From assembly GCA_018340375.1 (NCBI GenBank), contig JAFFJZ010000002.1:27422001-27486000 (forward strand): a stretch of 64,000 nt of DNA. Reading direction: 5' to 3'. The stretch comes from Gonatopus flavifemur (taxonomy: Eukaryota > Arthropoda > Insecta > Hymenoptera > Dryinidae). The number at the start of each line of letters is the position of its first letter. Positions within the stretch are counted from its first letter, which is position 1. The position numbers and the translations under genes were made by a program. Under the pieces are notes generated by a model. That model saw nothing but the letters and a program-made list of their open reading frames with translations, was not told the origin of the DNA and did no database searches. Shown in pieces: positions 42,571 through 52,610 of this stretch.

Positions 42571-42956
42571 CCACTCAATCAATCATCAAATCAATTTTTT
42601 ATTCCTAAATGATATAAACTTTTCATATTATAAGAAAGTCAATTCATTGCAAGAACACAGAGACTTCATCTCTCCTCGCATATACATATTAAAAGAAGGA
42701 TCGACGGCACAGAATGTACTTATAAAAATGGATTGGTCGACTAAATGACCTTTAACATGACCATCCATTCCGAAAGCGGATAGTAATGAGCTCCGTGGTC
42801 AGTACAGGGATAACCATTTCCGACCCGCAATATCAATCACATTTTCTACTCTAGTACTTCATGTATGTGAACTTTCAGCCAAATTGTTGGAAGGAAGGTT
42901 GTGTCCTCGGCTCATAAAGAATAAATCGACGTCCATTGATGGAAGTACATGATTAT

Positions 42957-44060
42957 CACGAGTTCAAAAGTGAAACTTAATTTTGCTCTGATTTGTTGCA
43001 TTTTACGGAGCAACCCATGCAGGGTTCATCAATTGGCCCAATAATGGCACGTTACTGTACCACAAACGGCGTTCTTCGCCCTTTAATGGCACCCATTAAT
43101 GGCTCATCAATGGTCAACTGTTGGGTTCAGTAATGGCAATAAATAATGGGCCATGTATAAAATTATTGATTCGCCCAGTAATGGGGCTAAATGATCCCGA
43201 TTTATGGCCAGAAATTTCGGGATAATGTTCGAATGTTAGCCATCAATGGCAGATTACTGGGGCATAATAATAATGATATCCAATGGTGATATGACTGCGT
43301 TCCAGAATAATCGGTTCGGTATTAGTTCAAATGAGTGGTTAAGTGTGACCCAAAACACTTTTTTGTTTTTGTTTTAGGGAAATTTGTCATTCCAATTTTC
43401 ACAAGATCAGAAATGGATGTTTTTTTTTTCTAAATAGATTTGCATGCCCGATATTTCCACAATCTCAAATGTAAAATTATACAAGTCAAGAGCACTCTCG
43501 ATAAATCAATTGCATTCAGTTGCTCATTCCTTTCAAATTTTTGGTTATTTACATGGGAAAGTAATTGATTATCATTATAAATAAGAATTCATTTGAATCA
43601 TGTGAAACGTATTTGATGGTTGTGAATTATTTATTCAGCGTAATAGAAATAAAGCCAAAACAAACTTTTTTTCACGGGTAATTACGAGTACAATACATTC
43701 AACTTTGAAATCCATTTCACTCAGTAATAGACCATATTTCAGCCAGTAACGGGGAAACAATTGTTAGCCGTTTACCATAGCCGTACATCGGCTGATTATC
43801 GGCTGTTTTCATTACTGGCCCTTCTTATCAGCCAGTGGTGGGCCACACTTGTGCCAATGATGTGAATCCATTGTTGGCCATTTGATGGTAGCCATACATG
43901 GGCCGATTATTAGCTGTGTTTACATTACCGGGGTTTCCTGTTTGAGAAATCAGGTTTGATTCAATTTTTTTGCCCTGATCTTATCCTGTTCTGAATCTTT
44001 TGGAACTATCAAAATCCTCATACAACTCGATTCGACCTTCTTTTTAACCTGATTTAATTC
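42957..44060. repeat. Host repeat (GAGTCAAAAAGTGAAAC family) interrupted by the 43014 element
   Basis: The two flanks of the insertion (AGTTCAAAAGTGAAACTTAA, then TTACGGAGCAA; and AATCAGGTTTGATTCAAT, then CTGATCTTATCCTGTTC) match, in order, the uninterrupted sequence at 56975-57145 (GAGTCAAAAAGTGAAACCTC, then TTACGGAGTAAATCAGG). This gives an empty-site paralogue for the insertion. Confidence 0.75.
43014..43946. mobile_element. Motif-array CCC...GGG element (ATTGGCCCAATAATGGC), TSD AA
   Basis: It begins CCCATGCAGGGTTCATCAAT and ends GGGGTTTCCTGTTTGAG, a degraded inverse of CCCATGCAGG, flanked by AA (43012-43013 and 43947-43948). The paralogue at 57040 lacks it and reads GGAGTAAATCAGG, which confirms both boundaries. 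The first and last 300 bases are chains of TTGGCCCAATAATGGC, AATGGGCCA, CCCAGTAATGGGG and GCCATACATGGGCCGATTAT in both orientations. No protein seen. Confidence 0.85.
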
Positions 44061-44755
44061 TGATTTATCACATAGTGAGAATTAAATGAGACTTCAAAAA
44101 GTGTGACATGTTTCTTGCTTGAGAAAGTCAATTGGATGCAATTTTGATAAAAGTCGATCTAAGATGCATTTGATACAACTCAGTGTATTCGAAAAAGCTC
44201 TCCTGTACGTTCCAGCAGAACGAATGCTTCTGAAACACATAGTTGATGTAATTTGAAATGAGAGAAATTATTTGGTATGAACCTGACGACTCCAAACCAT
44301 AGCATGTTGCTGAGGATTGGATCGTTTATTGAAACGAACTAATAATCGAACAACGAAATACTAAGATCCAACCTCAAGTGGAGAACCAAAATCTTGCAGC
44401 ACATTCTCCAAACGATGTTTTCACTCCCAAGGAGTCAATTTGAGGTGACAAATAACGATGATTTACCATTTTTTGTTAGTTTGAATTTTCGTGTCGTTTT
44501 TAAAAATGATTCAAACTTCCACAACATACCACGGACTTGATAATTATTTACAACTCGAATAACTCTATTCCAATAGGTACACAGTTGGAAATAACTTGTG
44601 TAAATGTAAAAAAAATATATGTGAACGGATTGATGTTGAAAACAACACATTCACGTGTGTAATTCTAACCTAACAAATGAATGTGGTCGAGAAAAAAAGT
44701 GTAAATTTGAAGTGATTTTTATATTAAACACACTTGATGTATCACTTGCATATTA
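44061..44755. other. No gene seen
   Basis: Between the host repeat and the next element. A minus-strand frame at 44435-44650 is unrecognisable. Confidence 0.4.
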
Positions 44756-45358
44756 CACGGAAAATCTGTTAATTTGACATACGGTTACCAACACACCAAC
44801 GTGAATTAGATGTACCTAATGTAGCAAAATTACATTTCAACATTTTTTATGATCTCATGACATGAACTTGAAGTAAGTCATTGTTTCTAATTTATGTAGG
44901 ATTAACATTTGGAATTGTGTAGTCTGACATTAAATCCCTAACAGCAAAATGCTGAGCAAATATGCAGCAAATTGTTGAAAACGTACAACAACAGTTTGAA
45001 GCAATTTGCAGGGACGTTGCGTCGCCAAATGCGCAACAATATGCTGTGAATCTAGGATCTTAGATTGAGTTGTTATCGTGTTGCTAGGGAGTTGCTCGGT
45101 TGCATGGAACCCCCAATCACATGCGTGGCAAATTCCCAGCAACTTTACGTAAACTTGATAAACAACGTAAGAGCAATATTATTGCACTGTAACTTTTGTT
45201 GTATGGGATAAGAGTCACCGGTTTGTATTTACAAAAGACATTTGAAGTGTGTTGAGAAAGTTATTCACATGGAATATGTCAATTTAACATCTTTATTAAA
45301 TGTGGACGGCTTTGGACATGACAAATATGTTATATTTGACGAATTTCTTCCAACTGTG
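44756..45358. mobile_element. CAC-type element (ATTTGACAT motif), TSD TA, split by a nested element
   Basis: It begins CACGGAAAATCTGTTAATTT and ends TTTCTTCCAACTGTG, flanked by TA (44754-44755 and 45359-45360). Its own sequence repeats GTTAATTTGACATACGG, AACATTTGGAATTGTG, ATATGTCAATTTAACATC and CAAATATGTTATATTTGACG. The CCC...GGG element 44936-45207 is inserted in its middle. Confidence 0.82.
44936..45207. mobile_element. Motif-array CCC...GGG element (CAGCAAAATGCTG), TSD AT
   Basis: It begins CCCTAACAGCAAAATGCTGA and ends TTTTGTTGTATGGG, flanked by AT (44934-44935 and 45208-45209). The interior repeats AGCAAATATGCAGCAAATTG, CAACAACAGTTTG, GCGCAACAATATGCTG, GTTGCTAGGGAGTTGCTCGG and CCAGCAAC. 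The minus-strand open frame across it is a by-product. Its right end matches the 54955 element (TTGTATGGG). Confidence 0.85.
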
Positions 45359-45360
45359 TA

Positions 45361-47085
45361 AGATAATTATTAAAAATCTTCATTTTTGAAGCAAAATTTC
45401 ACGCGACGTTGAATCTGACCTTGCAGCAGTTTTTGTCGCAGAGCTTTTACATTTTATGATAAGTAAAATTCAGAATAATCGATAAAAAAAACTTCAGAAA
45501 ATTCGTATTACGATATCATCAAATAAATATCATAAAAAAACACTGCGTATAGTTGTATCCACTTTCCTCTCGTGAGGAAAATGAAGTTTTTCTTGTAATT
45601 CTTACATTTTTTATTCATATGGATTTGAGAATGAAATAACATGGCAACAGTGTTTCAAAGATATTATATCGAATAAAAAAAGAATGAGATAAATAAATGA
45701 AGGTAATTGTACCAAATGAATTTTGATCTATGAATCAAAATTATTTAGCTGCAATATATTGATTCAGTAAAACATAATGAAGTCGCAAGAATGCTATGAT
45801 ACGTACATTTTATATCAATAAGGTGTGATAATTTTTTAATTACTTTAAATTGTACGTGCGGTTACAGTAGTAAATACAATCGAGTTTTTGTTCTTCAACT
45901 GAATGTAGATATTACTTACGGTGAGGAACTTTATAAGAAATAGTTATTCTTTGGAGATACGGCAGACACAAGTCTCGAATCATCATAGATCATAATTATC
46001 ATTGCTACAATAATTATATAGAACTATTGCAGCGAGAGTTTTATTTCCGACAGGAAAAAAATATTTATTGAAATTATTTTATGAAATCAAGCTATTATTA
46101 TATTCGAAATACGAGAATGAATAAAGCTGACAATATTCGAAGAGAGGTTTAACATACAGTTGAAAATGATAATAGCAGCAATAAAATAAAAAATCAAGTG
46201 CTAGATGACACGAATGCACGAAATATATCCCTTTCAACGGCTATTCCACGTGTACGTTCGCTATTTTCTCCTTAATTGGCTTGTATCAGGTTAGAAAATC
46301 AATACCTCAAGAAAATCACATAAAATTATACCCAGAGAAACTTGAACAAATGTAGCTTCCTTTTGGTATGAAGTTCGTAATTATTCGAAACGATGGAATG
46401 ATCAACGCAGATAAGCTGGTTTGCATCGATTTCACATATACAACATGAAATTGTTCCCAAGGAAGATAAAATCCCTAAGTTTGAGAAGAGAAATATGAAT
46501 TTCTAAAATTTCTATAAGATCATTTAGTTCTGAAACGGAAAACTGCAACGAAATATGTACGGAAATTCGTTCCTGAGCAAAGTGAATACGACAATTTATG
46601 AGTTTGAATTCAGTTTTATGCAAATCACTGTTGCAAGAAGAACAAGAAGTTTCACGCGAGATTTCATTTAGAAAATACATACTCGACTAATATCTCCGGC
46701 TTTAGAATTTCTCATTTCGAAGAAAGGTTTGAAGTTCCATATATTTTCCCGTAACTATCTAGGATCTTCAAATGGTGCACGTTACTCGTTAAAGTAATTC
46801 TAATGATTATGTTGATTCCTCCAATGGTTTTCTTCATCCCCAAACAGGACCGAAAGTTCTCGAAACGAGTCAATGGTTCCATGGATTTCAATTGTCAAGA
46901 ATACGTTTTCCAAATGGCTTGAGAACATTCATTTATGATGCTAAGAGAAACGGGCGGTTTAGAAAACGTTGTTTATCCACGCTATAGTATTTTTTCAAAA
47001 TGTTCTATTTGAAGCGTGTCCTTTATTTCCAACGTACACAAAAGTCTTAGATATTCAAATAAATTGCTTTTCGGAAGTTCGGAAC
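45361..47085. other. No gene seen; AT-rich DNA
   Basis: A minus-strand open frame at 46432-46680 is unrecognisable. No repeat boundary found. Confidence 0.4.
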
Positions 47086-47087
47086 CA

Positions 47088-47268
47088 CTGAAAAAAAACT
47101 GTTCAGTTGTCGTCGCTAAGAATTCCATTGCTCTAACTGAATGTTAGTACAGTTACAGTCTCTTCAACTGGAAATTTTTGTTGCAAAAAACGATATTTTG
47201 GTTCAGGCAACCCAAATTTTCTGCTGGGTATGCTTTTTAGTTACTAAAACTAAAGAGATCTCTCAGTG
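47088..47268. mobile_element. Motif-array CAC-type element (AACTG/CAGTT, AACTAAA), copy 1
   Basis: It runs from CACTGAAAAAAAACTGTTCA to AACTAAAGAGATCTCTCAGTG. The interior repeats CTAACTGAATGTTAGTACAG, TCTTCAACTGGAAATTTTTG, GGTTCAGGCAACC and TTTAGTTACTAAAACTAAAG. It is the inverse of the next copy (47303-47497); a TSD is not clear (AC before, TA after). Confidence 0.65.
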
Positions 47269-47302
47269 TAAATCCTCAAGAATTCAATGATTATATATAA
47301 CA

Positions 47303-47497
47303 CACTGAAAAAACTCTTTAGTTGTAGTAACTAAAAATGACTTCAAGTAGAAACTTTGGGTTGCCTGAACTAAAATATTTTTTGTGGCAACAAAAATTTT
47401 CAGTTGAAGAGACTACCAATATTTAGTTAAAGCAACTGAATTTTTAATCGAGGTTGTATTTCAATAAAATTTGTAGTAACTACAACTAAACAGTTTT
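47303..47497. mobile_element. Motif-array CAC-type element, copy 2, opposite orientation
   Basis: It runs from CACTGAAAAAACTCTTTAGT to AACTAAACAGTTTTTCCATTG. GGGTTGCCTGAACTAAAAT, GGCAACAAAAATTTTCAGTT and GAAGAGACTAC are the inverse of parts of copy 1, so the two face each other across a 34-base spacer. They are either two insertions or a single larger foldback. Confidence 0.65.
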
Positions 47498-47649
47498 TCC
47501 ATTGATAACATGTACGTCACCGCCAAACTGGAGCAAAACCAAATTTCACTACATACAATGCATTCAAGAGATGCCAATGTAATTTATGAAATGGATCGAC
47601 ACGAGCTCAACCGCAGTTCATTTGCATATCCTCCAAGTGGAATACATTA

Positions 47650-47889
47650 CACTGAAAGGAAAGAAAATAGTAAATAATTAGTAATAGTTGGGAAAGGACT
47701 CAACTATGAATATTTAGCTGTTTAATGGTTACACTAACTATTCCATCGTAAACTTAACTAATCCAAATAGTAATTTCTACAATCAATATAATTATTTGAA
47801 CTACGGAGTGGTAAAACTTATTATTAGTCATAGTTGAGTCATTTCCCAACTAACCCAATGGCAATTTCAACTAGTTTTTTCTCTGAGTG
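47650..47889. mobile_element. Motif-array MITE (AACTATTTAGTTA), CACTGAAAG end, TSD TA
   Basis: It begins CACTGAAAGGAAAGAAAATA and ends TAGTTTTTTCTCTGAGTG, flanked by TA (47648-47649 and 47890-47891). It repeats AATAGTTGGGAAAGGACTCA, TATGAATATTTAGCTG, TAACTATTCC and GTCATAGTTGAGTCATTTCC in both orientations. Shares its motif with 37954-38165. Confidence 0.85.
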
Positions 47890-47891
47890 TA

Positions 47892-49315
47892 GAAGATTTG
47901 TCACAAGTTTTATCATTCATAAATTTTCAATTTGAATCTCTCACAAACATTCCACGGAAACTCAATGAAACATTAATGGATATTGTATATTCCTGGTACA
48001 TATTCGATATCATGTGACATTTTTTGAACATCTTGGAACGTTCTTAGAATATGCCAAATGTTCCAGAAGACATTGTAAGAAGCATACCGATAGTGTCTTA
48101 GGTGAAAACGATTATTGTCAATCTCTGACTATAATCAGGGCCTGACAAGGCTTGACTAGGTCCTAACCAAGCACTGACAAGATCTAGGGACTACCATGAA
48201 TCATTTCTATCTGGGATCTCCTGGCACTGTGTATTGAATTTACAAATCTGCAACACGAAAAGAAACCTCTCCTCTCGTACATTTCAAAGTCTCTGAAAAT
48301 GACCAAATTCCATCACTTCATATTGTGCCCCAGATCACCACATTGCATTTTAATATCGAAAAAATGCGATGAGAATATCTAACATGGTTGCGGAGTTGAG
48401 AGAAAAATTATGTCTTCGGTTCCTCTTAGATTTTCTTAACGGAAGACTCATTTTTTTTTATCTCAATTATAGCAAAAAGTTTTCCCGATAGTGCTCTGGA
48501 ACTGGGCGGTGAACAATATATAAAAAAGAATAAGGGCCTGCAGAAGACTTATTGACGAGTAATTAGGTCACAACTATCTAGGTTAACCGATTACCGGAGG
48601 ATTATTTTTTCCAGAATTCATGCCGATTTTACTGAAAGAAATTCGATTTTTACATTAAATCTTTTCGAAAAATGCAAAACGTATATAAAAAGCAAAGATT
48701 TATGGTCACAGATTATTGGATTCAAATTATTGGATAAATTCTTCACTGTTTAGTTTTAATAGTTATCAGTTCTATTCGTTCGATTTTATTGCACGAAGAA
48801 CGAACGGATTTTATCACTTTGTATTTCATACCCGCAAGTGTTTGAATGCCACGGAGAATCGTTTGGAATCACCTGCGGAAGGGTCGTACAGCAGGCGATA
48901 TCAAACGTTCGATGAAACAACTGGCTTTGAATTTATTTTGCATATTTTTACAAAATTGAACAAATTGAACAAATTACACATGAAATTTTTGAGGATTATC
49001 GATAATAGTTGACTGTCTTAGACTTTGCTATCATCCAATTAAAAATAAATCCATCATTCATAACTCCACGTTGAGCGATATAAATATTCTACTCCTTTGA
49101 ACGTAACGTTTGCTTTACAACATGAGAGGAATTGATAAATAAACGATATTTCTTTTAATAAGTCAATCTTGATATCTTCAAGCATGCTTTGCAGTTTGAT
49201 ATTCATGCGATGCCGATAATATCCACCGCTTTCAGTACTATATTATTTTTCAATATCAAAATTCATGTTTACAGTCAAATGATTTGTAATTTTTATTTCT
49301 CCAAACTCCAGTGAG
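47892..49315. other. No gene supported; short GACAAGGCTTGACTAGG array
   Basis: At about 48130-48195, CAGGGCCTGACAAGGCTTGA, CTAGGTCCTAACCAAGC and CTGACAAGATCTAGGGAC form another short motif cluster without readable ends. The open frame 48716-49012 (98 codons) has no domain. Confidence 0.4.
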
Positions 49316-49317
49316 TA

Positions 49318-49544
49318 TACAGTGAGAAGTGAAACTTAAAGTGATCCCGAATATCAGCTTAAAAATGCAGCCAAAAGTAGCGCCTAAGAAATTAAGATGG
49401 AATTCTATCCTAATTCCAAAGTGAGATGGAATTAACTGAAATTCAGTCTTTTTCATTGCCTACTTTCAGTTGGAATAGGCGCTACTTTTGGCTGCATTTT
49501 TAAGCTGATATTCGGGATCACTTTAAGTTTTACTTTTTACTGTG
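49318..49544. mobile_element. MITE, CACAGTRARAAG ends, TSD TA
   Basis: The left end TACAGTGAGAAGTGAAACTT and right end AAGTTTTACTTTTTACTGTG are inverse, flanked by TA (49316-49317 and 49545-49546). The arms of about 75 bases are nearly identical further in (GTGATCCCGAATATCAGCTT, GCAGCCAAAAGTAGCGCCTA). It directly abuts the next element. Non-coding. Confidence 0.85.
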
Positions 49545-49548
49545 TATG

Positions 49549-50205
49549 CAGGATATCCCAGACTTCTATTCCCGCATTTCTATGGCATATTCTGCAACCG
49601 AAATACAATAATTGTGCGAAAAAATTTGTTTTGAATGCTTAGTTTTTGAGATATGAGCATTTTTAGATTTGCTTTACCAATTCAAATCATTTAAAAGTAT
49701 TGTGTGTTACATACTTGAGCTTGAAACCATTCGCCAAGTCAGAAAAAGGTGGATCTTTGCAGAAAAATTGAAGTGTTATTCTTTAATTCGAAGTTCCCAT
49801 GTGTGCACAAACATTGAGCCGATTCCAGCCCTTCCCTGACGCAAAATTGGCCAGCATTTGCCAAGAATGGCCTGAAATTGGCTCTATGTCGATGCACACA
49901 GGGGTTATAGCGATTTGTAATCTTTGGGCTCCCAACCAGTCAAAATTCAGTAACTTGAAATTATTATAGCTCCGAAACAAAGATTGATAGGATCGATAGG
50001 TTCAGGGTCTTTTTCAGAGATCTGGCGTTTTCCAACTCAGCAAATAGTGTTGAGCCATTAAAGATGTGACACACAATGCTTTTGAATGATTGACATTTGA
50101 AAAAAATCTAAAAATGCTCAAAAACTGAGCCTAACGAAGACGGGAGATTGTTGTGGTCGCAGCATATCCCACAGAAATGCGAAATGTGAATTGTGGGATA
50201 CCCTG
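49549..50205. mobile_element. Long-TIR element, CAGGGTATCCCA ends
   Basis: The left CAGGATATCCCAGACTTCTA and the inverse of the right TGTGGGATACCCTG start arms of about 230 bases. The arms share TCTATGGCATATTCTGC, ATGAGCATTTTTAGATTTG and GTATTGTGTGTTACATAC. A CCC...GGG MITE (49796-49904) sits between them. TA follows the right end; the left flank reads TATG, so the TSD may be TA with one change. A solo end of a similar family is at 21840-21998. Confidence 0.75.
49796..49904. mobile_element. CCC...GGG MITE (TTGGCCA motif), TSD TT, 109 bases
   Basis: It runs from CCCATGTGTGCACAAACATT to TGTCGATGCACACAGGGG, flanked by TT (49794-49795 and 49905-49906). The interior is GAGCCGATTCCAG, TTGGCCAGCATTTGCCAAGA and ATGGCCTGAAATTGGCTC, i.e. 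one motif in both orientations. Smallest member of its class here; nested in 49549-50205. Confidence 0.82.
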
Positions 50206-50509
50206 TATATACTTTCGAATTGGTTCTCGTTTTATCCCTGCAATTTCATTGAAATGATCTTAATAGTTTTCCACTTGAAGTAACTAACCGATAGATGATT
50301 TGTTCTCTCCTTTTATTCTACTATTTCATTCTGGAATTGATAGACCGAACATACAATTCTAAATCAACTAACACTCCGGGAATTTTCTGTGATATATAAT
50401 TCAGATCCCAGATTTCAGTCCAAAATGCAATGACAAAGGAGAGAACATCGTGAATGATCAAAAAAATCCATAGAATCTGACGAAATGAAATTTAATGGGA
50501 TTTCCCTGC

Positions 50510-50769
50510 GGAAAATTTATGCCATTCTGACCGAAACTCTTCATTTCTCCTCCACAAAATTGGCACTAAAATGAAGTGTTTTGGTCAGAACGGAGTAAAT
50601 TTTCCTAAGAGTTGGTCAGAACATTGTGCAAAATTCAATCTGAATCACATTGAAAGGATGCACTAATCTGATTAAATCTCATTGAAAATTGTTAAATAGG
50701 ATTTGGTCAGCACATTGTGCAAGATTCAATGAGATTTGGCGAGAATGAATCGGTTTGTTTAACCAGGAA
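50510..50769. repeat. Inverted repeat with TTCTGACCGAAAC and GATTCAATGAGATT words
   Basis: CCCTGCGGAAAATTTATGCC, then TTCTGACCGAAACTCTTCAT, is inverse to GAAGTGTTTTGGTCAGAACG, then GAGTAAATTTTCC. The right half repeats TTGGTCAGAACATTGTGCAA and TTGGTCAGCACATTGTGCAA. The end CGGTTTGTTTAACCAGG resembles the 39892 family. TSD not found. Confidence 0.5.
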
Positions 50770-51324
50770 TATCATGCACAAATATAAACCATGACATTTG
50801 TACCGACCTAGCACGATGTACAGCACTCTGTCACTTTATCTGAAGAAAACAACTAAGAGAGTGCTATACGCCATATTGGAGCGTCACAGATTCTTACAGG
50901 ATGAAATATATGATAATGAAATATGCAAAGAGAACTCATTCGAATGAAGGATTAGCATCTACAAACTGCGACGCGTATGAAAATGATCAAAAACAACAAC
51001 GTTAAAACAATTCTCAAATTGAAGAGAAAATTTCTTGTGAAATTTGATATCCCCATATCAAATTTCATAAAGTTCTTGAATTCAATATGAGTTATGAAAT
51101 TTAAGAATTTTTCATTAAAGTTTGAGGGATAATATCACTTTGTGTCCAAACAAATTTTTAGTCATTTTCTAAGACGTGCCACAAACGATAGGAACATTTT
51201 TAGGATATGGGTTTTTTTTTGCATATGGAAGTACTAGCCGTTGAGTACCAGGAACACATTTGCTTATATTTTTACAATACAAAATGGCGACACATCAGTG
51301 CACTGAAAGAAAGTCTGGTCTTTC

Positions 51325-51993
51325 CCCAGGTAGCACACGCACGTTCTGAGAATGTTCTGAGAATATACGTTGAGGATATTCGAATATTCTATGGAGATTC
51401 TTATTTCGTGCGAATATATTCTACGCACATTCTCAGAACGTTTGAATGGGACTGTTTTAAATATTCTCAGAATATGATGCCACGGATATTGTGGGAATAT
51501 TAGAAAAATATGCTGTTAAAATAAGAATTCCCGTCAATCATTAAACATCTGTAATCATGAATGGTTAGCAATATTATGAATTCACATAGATGGATGAGAT
51601 ATTCATGATCGCAACAGGCAATCATAATGTATACGGTATTTCTCAATATTTTATTACACTTTTGAGGATTATTTTTCACATATAGCATTCTCAGAGAACA
51701 TTTGCGATATTAAAATACACCTCCATGGATTTATTATTCCCAAAACACAAATTAAAGTGACAGATTTTCCAAGGGTCTGTAGCCTGTCAACAACATTATC
51801 CGCCATTAATGGATTCATGTCATCACGATATCTGCGCATGCGTTGTTCATCAATCTCCCTGAAAACTTTGTACACATATTGTACGAACGTTTCTAGAATA
51901 TTCGGAACAGTCTCATCCAAATGTTCTAAGAATATTCTGAGAATATTTACGAATCTCCTACGCTCTTTGTGAGAATATTCTGTGTTACATGGG
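51325..51993 (-). mobile_element. CCC...GGG element, TSD TC, with intact coding remnant
   Basis: It runs from CCCAGGTAGCACACGCACGT to ATATTCTGTGTTACATGGG, flanked by TC (51323-51324 and 51994-51995). It is the opposite-orientation copy of 12303-13065, with the same ends, GAATATTCT words and central unique sequence. It is better preserved in the coding part (51669-51920 on the minus strand). Confidence 0.87.
51669..51920 (-). CDS. Open frame remnant inside the CCC...GGG element
   Basis: An 83-codon minus-strand frame whose middle (VQYVYKVFREIDEQRMRRYR, then DDMNPLMADNVVDRLQTLGK) is conserved with the broken copy at 12478-12580. It is too short to be a full transposase. It may be the end of one, or an exon fragment picked up by the element. 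No catalytic motif is visible. Confidence 0.4.
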   Translation of the reverse strand: MDETVPNILETFVQYVYKVFREIDEQRMRRYRDDMNPLMADNVVDRLQTLGKSVTLICVLGIINPWRCILISQMFSENAICEK

Positions 51994-52610
51994 TCACATG
52001 GGCGTCACAATTATGAATGTAGAACAAAAAACCAAAATTTTTCTGAAAATGTAGTCCAAAATCTAAAAATTTACGTAGAATTTTTTCGATACCAGCTTTT
52101 TTACCGATTTTATAGCCGATTTTCGGACAATTTTTTCGAAAAAATACTACGTAGATAGATAGATTTTGAGCTATATTTTAAGGAACTTTTTTATTTTTTG
52201 TTGTAGATTGAAAATTGTGATCTGTAGCGGTACGCTCGTTTTAACCATGAGAAAAAAAAATGTTTTTTTAACCGTACTACCATGCCGTCATTTTGGATTG
52301 AAAAAAATTGAATAAAAAGTGTTTTTTGTACACAAAGACTAGTATTTTCATATGCAATAGACCTCATACATTTGTAATTTTTTTTTACTTCATGGCAAGA
52401 CTTTGAAAAAAACGTCAATTTTTCCGTCTACAAAGTGATATTACCCCTTAAGAAATTCATAAGTGAATCCACAAATATCTTTTCAAAATTAAGAGGAAGA
52501 TTCTTAAAATTAAACATTGTATTATTGAAATTAATATCATATCATGAGATTCAATAGATTGTGTTATGTAAAAAGTTTCATAGTATGTTTATGAAACTTA
52601 AGGCAGATAT

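Larger units (their letters stand above)
51126..52447. mobile_element. TTAA-type long-TIR element, GGGGTAATATCAC ends
   Basis: The left GGGATAATATCACTTTGTGT is inverse to AAAGTGATATTACCCC. The arms run about 180 bases with mismatches (TTTGCATATGGAAGTACTAG against CTAGTATTTTCATATGCAA). Flanks are TTGA (51122-51125) and TTAA (52448-52451), i.e. a TTAA TSD with one change. Without the nested 51325-51993 it is about 650 bases and non-coding. piggyBac or Kolobok type. Confidence 0.75.
51040..52610. mobile_element. Outermost AT-rich repeat of a three-level nest
   Basis: Bases 51040-51121 and 52452-52610 together match the continuous repeat at 5120-5340 in order (AATATGAGTTATGAAATTTA; GATTCAATAGATTGTGTTAT; GTATGTTTATGAAACTTA). 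The junction is the TTAA-type insertion 51126-52447. This is the oldest layer of the nest. Confidence 0.7.
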
